A DNA stretch of 22,826 bases from an uncultured Ruminococcus sp. (GCA_902767175.1 CACXGH010000065.1:1-22826); one strand, 5' to 3'. Positions 16,043-22,826 are shown, numbered from the stretch's first letter. Notes: generated by a model not told the origin, from the letters alone. Numbers and translations: made by a program.

Positions 16043-16228
16043 ATGGCAGTACCCAAGAGAAAAACATCTAAAGCAAGAAGAGATAAGAGACGTTCAGCAG
16101 TATGGAAGCTTCAGGCTCCCGCTCTTTCAAAGTGCCCTAACTGCGGCGAATTCAAGCTTGCACACAGAGCTTGCACAAACTGCGGTATGTACAGAGGCAG
16201 ACAGGTTATTGCAACAACAGAGGCTTGA
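16043..16228 (+). CDS. rpmF: 50S ribosomal protein L32
   Basis: A 61-residue L32 of the large ribosomal subunit. It starts with the invariant MAVPKRKTSK block and has a complete zinc ribbon, C31/C34 (CPNC) and C44/C47 (CTNC), so it is the zinc-binding (C+) form. CAAGGAGGTC lies about 10 bases upstream of the ATG. It is cotranscribed with the DUF177 gene and ends at a strong intrinsic terminator 28 bases after its stop. No plsX follows, unlike the frequent rpmF-plsX order. Confidence 0.97.
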   Translation: MAVPKRKTSKARRDKRRSAVWKLQAPALSKCPNCGEFKLAHRACTNCGMYRGRQVIATTEA

Positions 16229-16256
16229 TATAGTCTTTTGAAATGACATCTGAAAC

Positions 16257-16283
16257 AGAGAAGGAGAGATCCTTCTCTTTTTT
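16257..16283 (+). terminator. Intrinsic terminator of the DUF177-rpmF unit
   Basis: A perfect 9-bp stem AGAGAAGGA/TCCTTCTCT (16257-16265 with 16270-16278) with loop GAGA is followed directly by T residues through 16283. This is a textbook intrinsic terminator. Confidence 0.95.
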
Positions 16284-16359
16284 GTCATTATGCAATATTA
16301 TTTTATGAATTATAGGTATTATGCTGTTATTCTATAAAGATGCAAAAAATTACTGTACC

Positions 16360-16470
16360 GCAGGTGCTCAGAATAATTGCATAAGACAGGAATATCACAT
16401 GATATTTATAGCCTGCTCAGCAGGTGTATCATTTTAAAAAGTGTCTGCTCATTAAAATGATGAAATATCA
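16360..16470 (+). promoter_or_regulatory. Inverted-repeat-rich leader of der with alternative pairings
   Basis: One fold is a three-way junction: P1 TGATATTT/AAATATCA (16400-16407 with 16463-16470), P2 CCTGC/GCAGG (16412-16416 with 16420-16424, loop TCA) and P3 ATCATTTTAA/TTAAAATGAT (16428-16437 with 16452-16461). Two strands have a second upstream partner: AATATCA (16391-16397) can pair with TGATATT (16400-16406), and GCAGG (16360-16364) with CCTGC (16412-16416). P1 ends 5 bases before the der ribosome binding site (16476-16482). A weak promoter candidate, TTGTCA-16-TATGAA, at 16282-16309 would place all of this in the transcript. The stems are seen; any function is inference. Confidence 0.45.
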
Positions 16471-16487
16471 GCTTTGGGAGGGATAGT

Positions 16488-17819
16488 ATGTCAGACAGAC
16501 CCGTGGTAGCTATAGTGGGACGCCCTAATGTGGGAAAATCAACATTGTTCAATAAGCTCGTCGGTCAGAGAATAGCGATAGTCAACGATACACCGGGTGT
16601 TACCCGGGACAGAATATTCGGTGAATGCGAATGGCGAGGCAGAAAGATATCCCTTGTCGATACGGGAGGTATAGAGCCGTATTCTGAGGATATCATTCTC
16701 AAGCAGATGAGGAGACAGGCACAGCTTGCAATAGATGCTGCCGATGTTATAGTCCTTGTGACAGACCTGACAAGCGGTGTTGTGGCTACAGACCATGATG
16801 TCGCAATGATGCTCCAGAAAAGTAACCGTCCTGTTGTACTTTGCGTCAATAAGTGTGATAAGGTAGGTGAGCCGGAGCCTGCATTTTATGAATTCTATAA
16901 TCTGGGGCTTGGCGACCCTGTTCAGGTTTCTTCGGTACACGGACACGGAACAGGCGACCTTCTTGACGCTATATTCGAGTATCTCCCCGAACAAAACGGA
17001 GAGGACGAAGATGACGATACAGTAAGCGTTGCTATTATAGGACGGCCTAATGCCGGAAAATCCTCTCTTGTAAATAAGATAACAGGCGAGGAAAGATGTA
17101 TTGTGTCAAATATTGCGGGTACGACCCGTGACAGTATTGACACCGTAATCGAGAATAAGTTCGGACGATTCAAGCTTACAGATACGGCAGGCATCAGAAG
17201 AAACAGCCGTATTGAAGATGAAATAGAGAAATACAGTATAATAAGAGCAAAAATGGCAATTGAACGCAGTGATGTATGTCTTATCATGATAGATGCGACT
17301 GTAGGCTTTGCCGAGCAGGATTCCAAGATAGCGGGTCTTGCACATGAATCGGGCAAGGCTTGTATCATTGTTGTAAACAAATGGGACGCTGTTGAGAAAA
17401 ACGACAAAACGATGAATGAATTCCGCAAAAAGCTTGAAAATGATTTCTCGTTCATGTCATACGCTCCTATGGTGTTTATCTCTGCAAAGACAGGACAAAG
17501 ACTTGACAGGCTATTTGAACTGATTCTTACCGTAGTTAATTCTGCGGCAATGAGAATATCTACAGGTGTGCTTAACGACCTTCTGAGTGAGGCGGTTGCA
17601 AGAGTACAGCCCCCGACAGACAAGGGAAGAAGGCTCAAGATACTGTATATGACTCAGTCGGGAGTAAAACCGCCTACATTTGTTTTCTTTGTCAATTCAG
17701 CCGAGCTTTTCCACTTCTCTTATCAGAGATACCTTGAGAACAGGATAAGGGAGACCTTCGGTATGCAGGGTACTCCTATACGTTTTGTTATAAGAGAACG
17801 TGGAGACAAGGATAAATAG
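16488..17819 (+). CDS. der: Ribosome biogenesis GTPase Der (EngA)
   Basis: Der is the tandem-GTPase factor needed for late 50S subunit assembly. The 443 residues show two complete G domains: first G1 GRPNVGKS (11-18), DTGG and NKCD; second G1 GRPNAGKS (185-192), DTAG and NKWD. A C-terminal KH-like domain ends in TPIRFVIRERG. An acidic linker (NGEDEDDDTVS) joins the G domains, as usual. GGGAGGG lies 5 bases before the ATG. plsY follows closely, an order known from other Firmicutes. Confidence 0.97.
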   Translation: MSDRPVVAIVGRPNVGKSTLFNKLVGQRIAIVNDTPGVTRDRIFGECEWRGRKISLVDTGGIEPYSEDIILKQMRRQAQLAIDAADVIVLVTDLTSGVVATDHDVAMMLQKSNRPVVLCVNKCDKVGEPEPAFYEFYNLGLGDPVQVSSVHGHGTGDLLDAIFEYLPEQNGEDEDDDTVSVAIIGRPNAGKSSLVNKITGEERCIVSNIAGTTRDSIDTVIENKFGRFKLTDTAGIRRNSRIEDEIEKYSIIRAKMAIERSDVCLIMIDATVGFAEQDSKIAGLAHESGKACIIVVNKWDAVEKNDKTMNEFRKKLENDFSFMSYAPMVFISAKTGQRLDRLFELILTVVNSAAMRISTGVLNDLLSEAVARVQPPTDKGRRLKILYMTQSGVKPPTFVFFVNSAELFHFSYQRYLENRIRETFGMQGTPIRFVIRERGDKDK

Positions 17820-17843
17820 CATTTAGATTCAGAGGTGTTTTTT

Positions 17844-18560
17844 GTGGAGGAAATAAGGGCTTTCTTTTCTCAGTATTGGCTTCAGGTGATTATAGCTGCT
17901 GTTCTTTCTTATCTTATAAGCAGCGTCAATACTTCGATAATTGTTACAAAAATCGTTCTGCATAAAGATATCAGAACAATGGGCAGCGGAAATGCAGGCT
18001 TTACGAATGTTCTCAGATGCGTAGGAAAAACTCCTGCGGCAATTACCTTTATCGGAGATTTCCTTAAGGGTGTAATTTCCGTGACAGCAGCAATTCTGCT
18101 TATGATAGGTGTAAATGATGCTAAAGCAGACCTTTATAGGGGCTATCTTATGTACATAGCCGGTCTTTTCGCCGTTGTAGGTCATACCTTCCCGATTTAT
18201 TACAAATTCAAGGGAGGCAAGGGAGTTGTTACGACCTTTGCCGTGATGCTTATGACAGATTGGCGTACACTTGTCTGTGCACTGCTGATTTTTGCGATAA
18301 TTTTCATGATAACACATATCATATCGGTATGTGCACTTGTTAATTTTACAGCTTATACATTTATCGCATTTACATGGAGATTCTTGGACTATAAGGGCAT
18401 TACATCGTCCTTCTCTCCGCTTCCGTCTCCGACTATGCCGTTTGTCATTTTCTCTGCAATTACTGCACTGCTTATCGGTGTGCTTATTATTGTACGGCAT
18501 AAGGATAATATTATAAGACTGAAAAACGGCACGGAAAAAAAGATAAAGGCAAAAAAATAA
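17844..18560 (+). CDS. plsY: Acyl-phosphate:glycerol-3-phosphate acyltransferase PlsY
   Basis: This membrane enzyme transfers the acyl group from acyl-phosphate to glycerol-3-phosphate, giving lysophosphatidic acid, the first step of phospholipid synthesis. The 238 residues have about five membrane helices and the three PlsY loops: GSGNAGFTNVLR (47-58, normally GSGNPGATN, so Pro and Ala are replaced), GHTFPIYYKFKGGKG (113-127), and RHKDNIIRLKNGTE near the C-terminus. It is slightly longer than the usual 200 or so. GTG at 17844 is chosen over an in-frame GTG at 17835 because AGAGGTG (17831-17837) overlaps the latter and is correctly spaced from the former. Confidence 0.92.
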   Translation: MEEIRAFFSQYWLQVIIAAVLSYLISSVNTSIIVTKIVLHKDIRTMGSGNAGFTNVLRCVGKTPAAITFIGDFLKGVISVTAAILLMIGVNDAKADLYRGYLMYIAGLFAVVGHTFPIYYKFKGGKGVVTTFAVMLMTDWRTLVCALLIFAIIFMITHIISVCALVNFTAYTFIAFTWRFLDYKGITSSFSPLPSPTMPFVIFSAITALLIGVLIIVRHKDNIIRLKNGTEKKIKAKK

Positions 18561-18569
18561 TATATCTTC

Positions 18570-18603
18570 ACGGTCCTTTCTACGAAACGAAAGGGCCGTT
18601 TTT
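18570..18603 (+). terminator. Intrinsic terminator of der-plsY
   Basis: An 11-bp stem ACGGTCCTTTC/GAAAGGGCCGT (18570-18580 with 18589-18599, one G-T pair) with an 8-base loop is followed by TTTTT, starting 10 bases after the plsY stop. Confidence 0.93.
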
Positions 18604-18690
18604 GTATGTATACAAGAAGTTTTACTGCGTTATTAATAAAAATATCGCCGTTGTTCAAGTATGATGTACAAAAATCGGCATAAAATCCAC

Positions 18691-18719
18691 TTGTAGTAAA
18701 ATTAAAAATATGTTATAGT
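18691..18719 (+). promoter_or_regulatory. Promoter of cvpA-pgsA
   Basis: TTGTAG (18691-18696), a 17-base spacer and TATAGT (18714-18719), with an extended -10 TG at 18711-18712. Transcription would begin near 18726, about 34 bases before the CvpA ATG. Confidence 0.65.
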
Positions 18720-18759
18720 TATAAGGAATGAAAAGATTTTGCAGTAATAGGGTGATTAT

Positions 18760-19473
18760 ATGAATATTTGGTTGGATCTTGGAATAGCTGCACTGATAAT
18801 CCTCTTCGGATATTCAGGCTTTAAGCGAGGACTTATTTATATGCTGCTTAATGCAGCAGGCACGATCGTTGCCCTTATAGCATCATCATTCCTCTCGTCT
18901 ATGCTGTCTCTTCTTGTATATAATTTAGCATTTAAGGAAAACATAATTCAGGGACTTACTCAGGCTACTGCGAATATTACATCGTCAGATCCTGCGGTAA
19001 TGGCAGAGGAAACACTTGCTGTAATATCCAATTTTACACTGAATGTCTTTTCATTTACAGGAATAGATCAGGCGGCGCTTGCAGATACACTGAAAAATTC
19101 CGTTATCGGAATTCCCGGAACAATAGAAGAAATGATCAGACCCTTTGCCGTCAAGATGATATCCTCAGTGCTTACAATAATTCTGTTCCTTGTTCTTATG
19201 ATAGTTGTCGGTTTTGTTGTAAAGAAAATATCAGCGCTGATAAATAAAACGATTATAGGGATACCTGATAAGATATTCGGCGCACTTGTCGGAATTGTTG
19301 AGGGAATATTTATTTCTATGCTTATGACATTGATACTTTACTTTGTAATGATGTTTATATCTCCCGAACATTGCAAGGCTCTCAGCGAGAGTATTGACAA
19401 TACCGTATTCTACAGACTTATCCGTATGATAAGCCTGCCGGAAATGATTGTCACATGGCTTTCGTCTATGTAA
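18760..19473 (+). CDS. CvpA-family membrane protein
   Basis: This family is named for E. coli CvpA (colicin V production); its molecular role is unclear. The 237 residues start with the family pattern of an N-terminal helix (about 5-17), then GYSGFKRGLIYMLLNAAGT leading to a second helix (about 25-52). Two more helices lie near 128-152 and 178-205. The roughly 70-residue segment between helices 2 and 3 is mostly polar and makes this protein longer than the 160-180 residues usual for the family. AGGGTGAT lies before the ATG. It has its own promoter and probably shares a transcript with the phosphatidyltransferase gene 42 bases downstream. Confidence 0.75.
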   Translation: MNIWLDLGIAALIILFGYSGFKRGLIYMLLNAAGTIVALIASSFLSSMLSLLVYNLAFKENIIQGLTQATANITSSDPAVMAEETLAVISNFTLNVFSFTGIDQAALADTLKNSVIGIPGTIEEMIRPFAVKMISSVLTIILFLVLMIVVGFVVKKISALINKTIIGIPDKIFGALVGIVEGIFISMLMTLILYFVMMFISPEHCKALSESIDNTVFYRLIRMISLPEMIVTWLSSM

Positions 19474-19505
19474 GAAAAGCAGTATTCTTTCGGAAAGGAG
19501 CGGTT

Positions 19506-19532
19506 ATGGAACAAAATGAACAGATCCATTAA
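19506..19532 (+). CDS. Possible 8-codon upstream reading frame overlapping the pgsA start
   Basis: ATG at 19506 sits 5 bases after AAGGAG (19495-19500) and reads MEQNEQIH before TAA at 19530-19532. It is out of frame with pgsA, whose ATG (19516) lies inside it. It may be a leader peptide, a coupling device or just chance. No protein of this size can be recognised by similarity. Confidence 0.3.
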   Translation: MEQNEQIH

Positions 19533-20139
19533 AGAAAACATCAATATCCCGAATACACTTACACTTCTCAGGATCATTATTATAGTTCCACTCACAAGGT
19601 CTCTTCTGAAACAAGATTTCATAATGGCAGGAGTTATGATTCTGATATCGGGAATAAGCGATATGCTTGACGGATTTCTGGCAAGAAAGCTTGGTCAGAT
19701 AACAGATCTCGGTAAGATACTTGACCCTATCGCTGATAAGCTTACTCTCATCGCCGTAGTGATCTGCACTAATGTGCTTTATCCCGAAATAATGCCGTTC
19801 ACTATAGTACTGTTTTCAAAGGAGCTTCTTATGCTAAGCGGAGGAGCCTTTCTGATAAAAATAAAGATAAAACCGCCTGCTGCTAAATGGTACGGCAAAA
19901 TATCAACGATCCTGTTCTATACATCAATAGCTTCTCTTATACTGCTCAAGGCGATCTGGAGCTATAATAACAGGACGCTGTCTCTGGTGCTTCTTTCAAT
20001 AACAACAGCCTCAATGCTGTTTTCGCTCATTATGTATACAAGACTTTTTGTAAAGCTCCTGAAGGAAGCAAATAATGAAAAAAGAAAAGAAATTGAAGAA
20101 AATGACGATACCGATCAGAATGTGTCTGGAATTAAATAA
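19516..20139 (+). CDS. pgsA: CDP-alcohol phosphatidyltransferase (phosphatidylglycerophosphate synthase-like)
   Basis: It probably joins CDP-diacylglycerol and glycerol-3-phosphate to make phosphatidylglycerophosphate, the precursor of phosphatidylglycerol. The full family motif D-x2-DG-x2-AR-x8-G-x3-D-x3-D is present with D49, D52, G53, A56, R57, G66, D70 and D74. The 207 residues have several membrane helices and start with the typical NIPNTLTLLRI. Substrate choice (glycerophosphate or another alcohol) cannot be proven from the motif. The ATG is 15 bases from AAGGAG, too far for normal initiation. A different ATG (19506) takes the good position. Confidence 0.85.
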   Translation: MNRSIKENINIPNTLTLLRIIIIVPLTRSLLKQDFIMAGVMILISGISDMLDGFLARKLGQITDLGKILDPIADKLTLIAVVICTNVLYPEIMPFTIVLFSKELLMLSGGAFLIKIKIKPPAAKWYGKISTILFYTSIASLILLKAIWSYNNRTLSLVLLSITTASMLFSLIMYTRLFVKLLKEANNEKRKEIEENDDTDQNVSGIK

Positions 20140-20149
20140 GTCTATGTTA

Positions 20150-20178
20150 TGGACATTTTTGTGATAATATGTTATGAT
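20150..20178 (+). promoter_or_regulatory. Promoter of the clpE-like gene
   Basis: TGGACA (20150-20155), a 17-base spacer and TATGAT (20173-20178), each one mismatch from consensus. It starts 10 bases after the pgsA stop and would give a leader of about 65 bases. Confidence 0.65.
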
Positions 20179-20197
20179 ATTCAAAATACCCCATGGT

Positions 20198-20222
20198 GTC
20201 AGAGCTGTCTCTGACTGTACAG
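20198..20222 (+). promoter_or_regulatory. Perfect inverted repeat in the clpE leader
   Basis: GTCAGAG-CTGT-CTCTGAC (20198-20215) is a perfect 7-bp inverted repeat just downstream of the predicted start site, overlapped by the palindrome CTGTACAG (20215-20222). It could be a repressor operator or an mRNA hairpin. It does not match the CtsR heptamer (GGTCAAA) or the CIRCE element as I know them. Confidence 0.45.
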
Positions 20223-20250
20223 CATGGAAAAGGAAGGGAGAAATAACTAT

Positions 20251-22569
20251 ATGATGCTTTGCAGTAAATGTAATAAAAGACCGGCAGTTGTATTTGTATC
20301 CAACTCTGCCGATACCTCAAGCTCGGTAGGCTATTGTCTAACCTGTGCAAAGGAGGCAGGCATAAAGCCTGTAACAGATATAATTGAGAAAATGGGCATT
20401 TCCGAGGACGATATCGAAATGATGCAGGATCAGATGACTGATCTTATGGAATCGGGTATGGTGCCTGAGGATATGGCAGACCTGATGAACGGCGCCGACG
20501 ATCCTGACGACAGCGAACAGGACGATGATTTCAGCAGAGGCGGAGCACCCGCTTTTCCGCCGTTTTTCAAGAATCTCTTCTCGGGAGGTTCATCAAAGAA
20601 TAAGGCTGAAAAGGATGAAAAGGGTACTAAAAAAGACGACAAGGCACCCAAAAAGCGCAAACGCAAACACCTTGATGCATATTGTACAGACCTTACCGAC
20701 AAGGCAAGAAACGGCAAGATAGACAGAATAGTCGGCAGAGAGAATGAGCTTGACAGAGTTATTCAGATCCTCAGCCGGAGAACGAAAAACAATCCCTGTC
20801 TTATCGGTGAGCCGGGTGTAGGTAAAACTGCAATTGCCGAGGGACTTGCTCTAAGGATAGCTCAGGGCAATGTGCCTATGAGACTGCAGAAGAAGGAGAT
20901 ACATCTTCTTGACCTTACTTCCCTTGTTGCAGGAACCCAGTTCAGGGGACAGTTTGAGAGCAGAATAAAAGGACTTATCGACGAGGTCAAGGCTGACGGA
21001 AATGTGATACTGTTCATTGACGAGGTACACAGCCTTGTCGGAGCAGGTGAGTCGGAAGGCTCTATGAATGCCGCAAACATCATGAAGCCTGCACTTTCAC
21101 GGGGTGAGATACAGGTAATTGGCGCTACGACCTTTAATGAATACAGAAAATATATCGAAAAAGATGCAGCACTTGAAAGAAGATTTCAGCCCGTTACAGT
21201 TGCTGAGCCTTCAATAAGAGAAACAATTGATATAATACTTGGCATCAAGTCATATTATGAGGAATACCACAGGGTAAAGATGTCCGATGATATCGTCAGG
21301 AAGACAGTTGTTCTTTCAGAGAGATATATTACAGACAGATTTCTGCCCGATAAGGCAATAGACCTGCTTGATGAATCCTGCACTCATGCGGCTCTGAGAA
21401 ATAAAGAGCTTGAGGAGTTCGACAGAGATACAGCTCGTCTTGATGAGCTTAAGCAGCAGGAGGAGGAGCTTGCCTCTGAAACTGAGATAGACTACGAAAA
21501 GCTTGCTACGGTAAGATACGATATTGCAAAGCTCGAAAAAAGCCTTGGCGATAAGAGCGAAATGAACCTCACCGCAGAGGTAAGCGAGGAGGATATCGCT
21601 CATGTTATCGAGCTGTGGACAGGTATCCCTGCATCAAAGGTACAGGAAAATGAGCTTAATAAGCTTGCAGACCTTGAGCAGCAGCTCAAGAGCAAAGTTA
21701 TAGGTCAGGACGAGGCTGTAAAGGCACTTGCTGCTGCCGTAAAGCGCAGCAGAGTTCAGATAAGCCCGAGACGCAGACCGGCTTCATTTATATTTGTAGG
21801 TCCTACAGGTGTCGGAAAGACAGAGCTTGTAAAGGTGCTTGCTGCCGAACTGTTCAATACACCCGAAACACTTATCCGTCTAGATATGTCCGAGTACATG
21901 GAGAAGCATTCGGTATCAAAGATCATCGGCTCTCCTCCCGGATATGTCGGCTATGAGGAGGCAGGTCAGGTTACGGAAAAAGTAAGGCGCAGACCGTATT
22001 CCGTCCTTCTATTTGACGAAATAGAGAAGGCTCACCCCGATGTACTTAATATCCTTTTGCAGATACTTGACGAAGGTGTCCTCACAGACGCACAGGGAAG
22101 AAAGGTCAATTTCAGCAATACGGTTATTGTAATGACCTCCAATGCAGGCAGTGAGAAAAAGGAAAATGCTCTCGGTTTTGCAAAGACAGAGGCGGAAGCT
22201 ACTGCCGAGAAGGTAAGAAAGGCACTTTCAGAGTTCCTTCGCCCTGAATTTATCAGCAGACTTGATGAGATCATCATATTCAGACATCTGACAGAGGAGG
22301 ACTTTGTTGCGATCTCAGCACTTATGCTCAACGAATATGTAGATACACTCAAGGAAAAGGGCATTGCTTTCACTTACGATGAAAAAGCACAGCGCCTGCT
22401 TGCTAAAAAGGCATACGGCGGTAAGAGCGGTGCAAGAGACCTCAGAAACCTCATTCGCAAGGAGGTTGAGGATAAAATAGCTTCTGCAATTGTAGAAAGC
22501 AGAACAGGCTCTCTTATAGGTATCCATGTAACCGCTGATGATGACAATATAAAACTCGATATCCTGTGA
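20251..22569 (+). CDS. ClpE-type AAA+ unfoldase (ATP-dependent Clp protease ATP-binding subunit)
   Basis: A two-ring AAA+ unfoldase that feeds proteins to ClpP. Layout of 772 residues: N-terminal zinc finger C4-x2-C7...C29-x2-C32 instead of the Clp_N repeats of ClpC; an acidic then basic linker (about 45-150, ending KKRKRKH); first AAA+ with GEPGVGKT (186-193) and D257/E258; a short coiled-coil middle domain about 400-460; second AAA+ with GPTGVGKT (517-524) and D589/E590; LGF (641-643) as the likely ClpP-docking loop. This matches ClpE rather than ClpC or ClpB. The ATG at 20251 is chosen because GGAAGGGAG lies 10 bases upstream and the zinc finger starts there. An in-frame ATG at 20224 lacks a ribosome binding site. 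Confidence 0.9.
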   Translation: MMLCSKCNKRPAVVFVSNSADTSSSVGYCLTCAKEAGIKPVTDIIEKMGISEDDIEMMQDQMTDLMESGMVPEDMADLMNGADDPDDSEQDDDFSRGGAPAFPPFFKNLFSGGSSKNKAEKDEKGTKKDDKAPKKRKRKHLDAYCTDLTDKARNGKIDRIVGRENELDRVIQILSRRTKNNPCLIGEPGVGKTAIAEGLALRIAQGNVPMRLQKKEIHLLDLTSLVAGTQFRGQFESRIKGLIDEVKADGNVILFIDEVHSLVGAGESEGSMNAANIMKPALSRGEIQVIGATTFNEYRKYIEKDAALERRFQPVTVAEPSIRETIDIILGIKSYYEEYHRVKMSDDIVRKTVVLSERYITDRFLPDKAIDLLDESCTHAALRNKELEEFDRDTARLDELKQQEEELASETEIDYEKLATVRYDIAKLEKSLGDKSEMNLTAEVSEEDIAHVIELWTGIPASKVQENELNKLADLEQQLKSKVIGQDEAVKALAAAVKRSRVQISPRRRPASFIFVGPTGVGKTELVKVLAAELFNTPETLIRLDMSEYMEKHSVSKIIGSPPGYVGYEEAGQVTEKVRRRPYSVLLFDEIEKAHPDVLNILLQILDEGVLTDAQGRKVNFSNTVIVMTSNAGSEKKENALGFAKTEAEATAEKVRKALSEFLRPEFISRLDEIIIFRHLTEEDFVAISALMLNEYVDTLKEKGIAFTYDEKAQRLLAKKAYGGKSGARDLRNLIRKEVEDKIASAIVESRTGSLIGIHVTADDDNIKLDIL

Positions 22570-22589
22570 TATAATGTAATAAATATCAT

Positions 22590-22632
22590 AAAGGCACTCC
22601 TGCTGCTTGAAAGCGGCTGAGGGTGCCTTTTT
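22590..22632 (+). terminator. Intrinsic terminator of the clpE-like gene
   Basis: Outer stem AAAGGCAC/GTGCCTTT (22590-22597 with 22623-22630) and inner stem GCTGCTT/AAGCGGC form a long hairpin ending in TTTTT (22628-22632), 20 bases after the stop codon. Confidence 0.88.
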
Positions 22633-22641
22633 GGTTACCTT

Positions 22642-22673
22642 AAATAATATTAAGGAATAATTCAATATTATTT
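22642..22673. repeat. AT-rich inverted repeat after the clpE terminator
   Basis: AAATAATATT (22642-22651) and AATATTATTT (22664-22673) are perfect 10-base inverted arms. Between them lies the smaller palindrome GAATAATTC (22655-22663). It sits upstream of the next ribosome binding site, where an operator would be expected, but AT-rich repeats also arise by chance. Confidence 0.5.
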
Positions 22674-22744
22674 CATATTGCATTAAAACCCGATATACAT
22701 GAATACTATATGCTGTTATCAGAGAAAAACTATCAGGAGGAAGT

Positions 22745-22804
22745 TTGAAAAAGAATTTACCGGCCCCGATAAGTAAAAGGGCGCAGAAAACCAAGCCACC
22801 ATGA
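22745..22804 (+). CDS. Very short reading frame with a good ribosome binding site (uncertain)
   Basis: AGGAGG at 22735-22740 is followed by TTG at 22745, reading MKKNLPAPISKRAQKTKPP and stopping with TGA at 22802-22804. An ATG overlaps the stop (22801) and gives only a further 7 codons before TAA at 22822-22824. The peptide is basic and unrecognised. It may be a real small gene, a broken gene start or chance. GCCAC/GTGGC (22795-22799 with 22806-22810) forms a small hairpin across its end. Confidence 0.2.
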   Translation: MKKNLPAPISKRAQKTKPP

Positions 22805-22826
22805 AGTGGCAAAAAAATAAGTAAAA

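Noticed and set aside
16922..17638. Minus-strand open frame of 238 codons opposite der
   Set aside because: Ser/Ile/Leu-rich shadow of the second Der G domain, which has all its GTPase motifs on the plus strand.
17829..18500. Long minus-strand open frame of 223 codons opposite plsY
   Set aside because: The translation is rich in Cys, His, Lys and Tyr with no domain; it is the complement of a plainly conserved PlsY, and no ribosome binding site or promoter supports it.
18604..18690. Imperfect inverted repeats (TTGTA-TGTA-TACAA and GCCG...CGGC) upstream of the cvpA promoter
   Set aside because: Arms of only 4-5 bases in AT-rich DNA are expected by chance.
20224..20250. Earlier in-frame ATG for the clpE-like gene
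   Set aside because: No Shine-Dalgarno upstream; its codons are themselves the GGAAGGGAG site used by ATG 20251, and the zinc finger starts at the latter.
1..22826. Mobile element, prophage, defence or biosynthetic cluster
   Set aside because: No transposase, integrase, restriction, phage or NRPS/PKS-type gene is seen; all long genes belong to core families and base use looks uniform by eye.

Overview
The window reads as chromosomal core sequence from a low-to-moderate GC Gram-positive anaerobe of class Clostridia, most likely an Oscillospiraceae/Ruminococcus-type organism (inference, no search was run). The reasons are the gene families and their order (der-plsY, DUF177-rpmF, ecfA1-ecfA2-ecfT-truA), strong AGGAGG-type ribosome binding sites, intrinsic hairpin plus T-run terminators, near-consensus sigma-A promoters with 17-base spacers, and an IlvD that looks like the oxygen-labile iron-sulphur type. 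I see no rRNA, tRNA, CRISPR array, prophage or insertion sequence.

Layout. 1-222: the 3' end of an unidentified membrane protein. 361-4312 (+): sbcD-sbcC, the Mre11/Rad50-type DNA end-processing nuclease. A bidirectional terminator separates them from a convergent minus-strand operon, ftsE-ftsX-M23 peptidase (7637 down to 4395). This is a cell-division ABC complex with its secreted peptidoglycan hydrolase, which carries a strikingly acidic 143-residue segment. A divergent intergenic region (7638-7913) holds back-to-back consensus promoters for ftsE and ilvD. ilvD (7914-9581, branched-chain amino acid synthesis) stands alone and is followed by two tandem hairpins. Next come a class I SAM methyltransferase, ecfA1, ecfA2 and ecfT (the energising module for vitamin/metal ECF transporters), truA (tRNA pseudouridine synthase) and a DUF5711-like membrane-anchored protein, all on the plus strand.

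From 15445 a new unit with a perfect consensus promoter encodes DUF177/YceD and ribosomal protein L32 and ends at a strong terminator. der (ribosome-assembly GTPase) and plsY (lysophosphatidate synthesis) follow behind a roughly 200-base leader rich in inverted repeats. After plsY and its terminator come a CvpA-family protein, a CDP-alcohol phosphatidyltransferase (pgsA-like) and a ClpE-type zinc-finger AAA+ unfoldase with its own promoter and terminator. The last 230 bases hold an AT-rich inverted repeat and a ribosome binding site leading into a very short reading frame.

The window is mostly housekeeping and I find no convincing new multi-gene system. The signals most worth checking are: the der leader, whose stems have mutually exclusive partners; the acidic, lysine/arginine-free segment and cysteine-rich insertion of the FtsEX-linked M23 hydrolase; an 8-codon reading frame that takes the ribosome binding site ahead of pgsA; the structured 117-base gap inside the ecf operon; and a perfect inverted repeat in the clpE leader.
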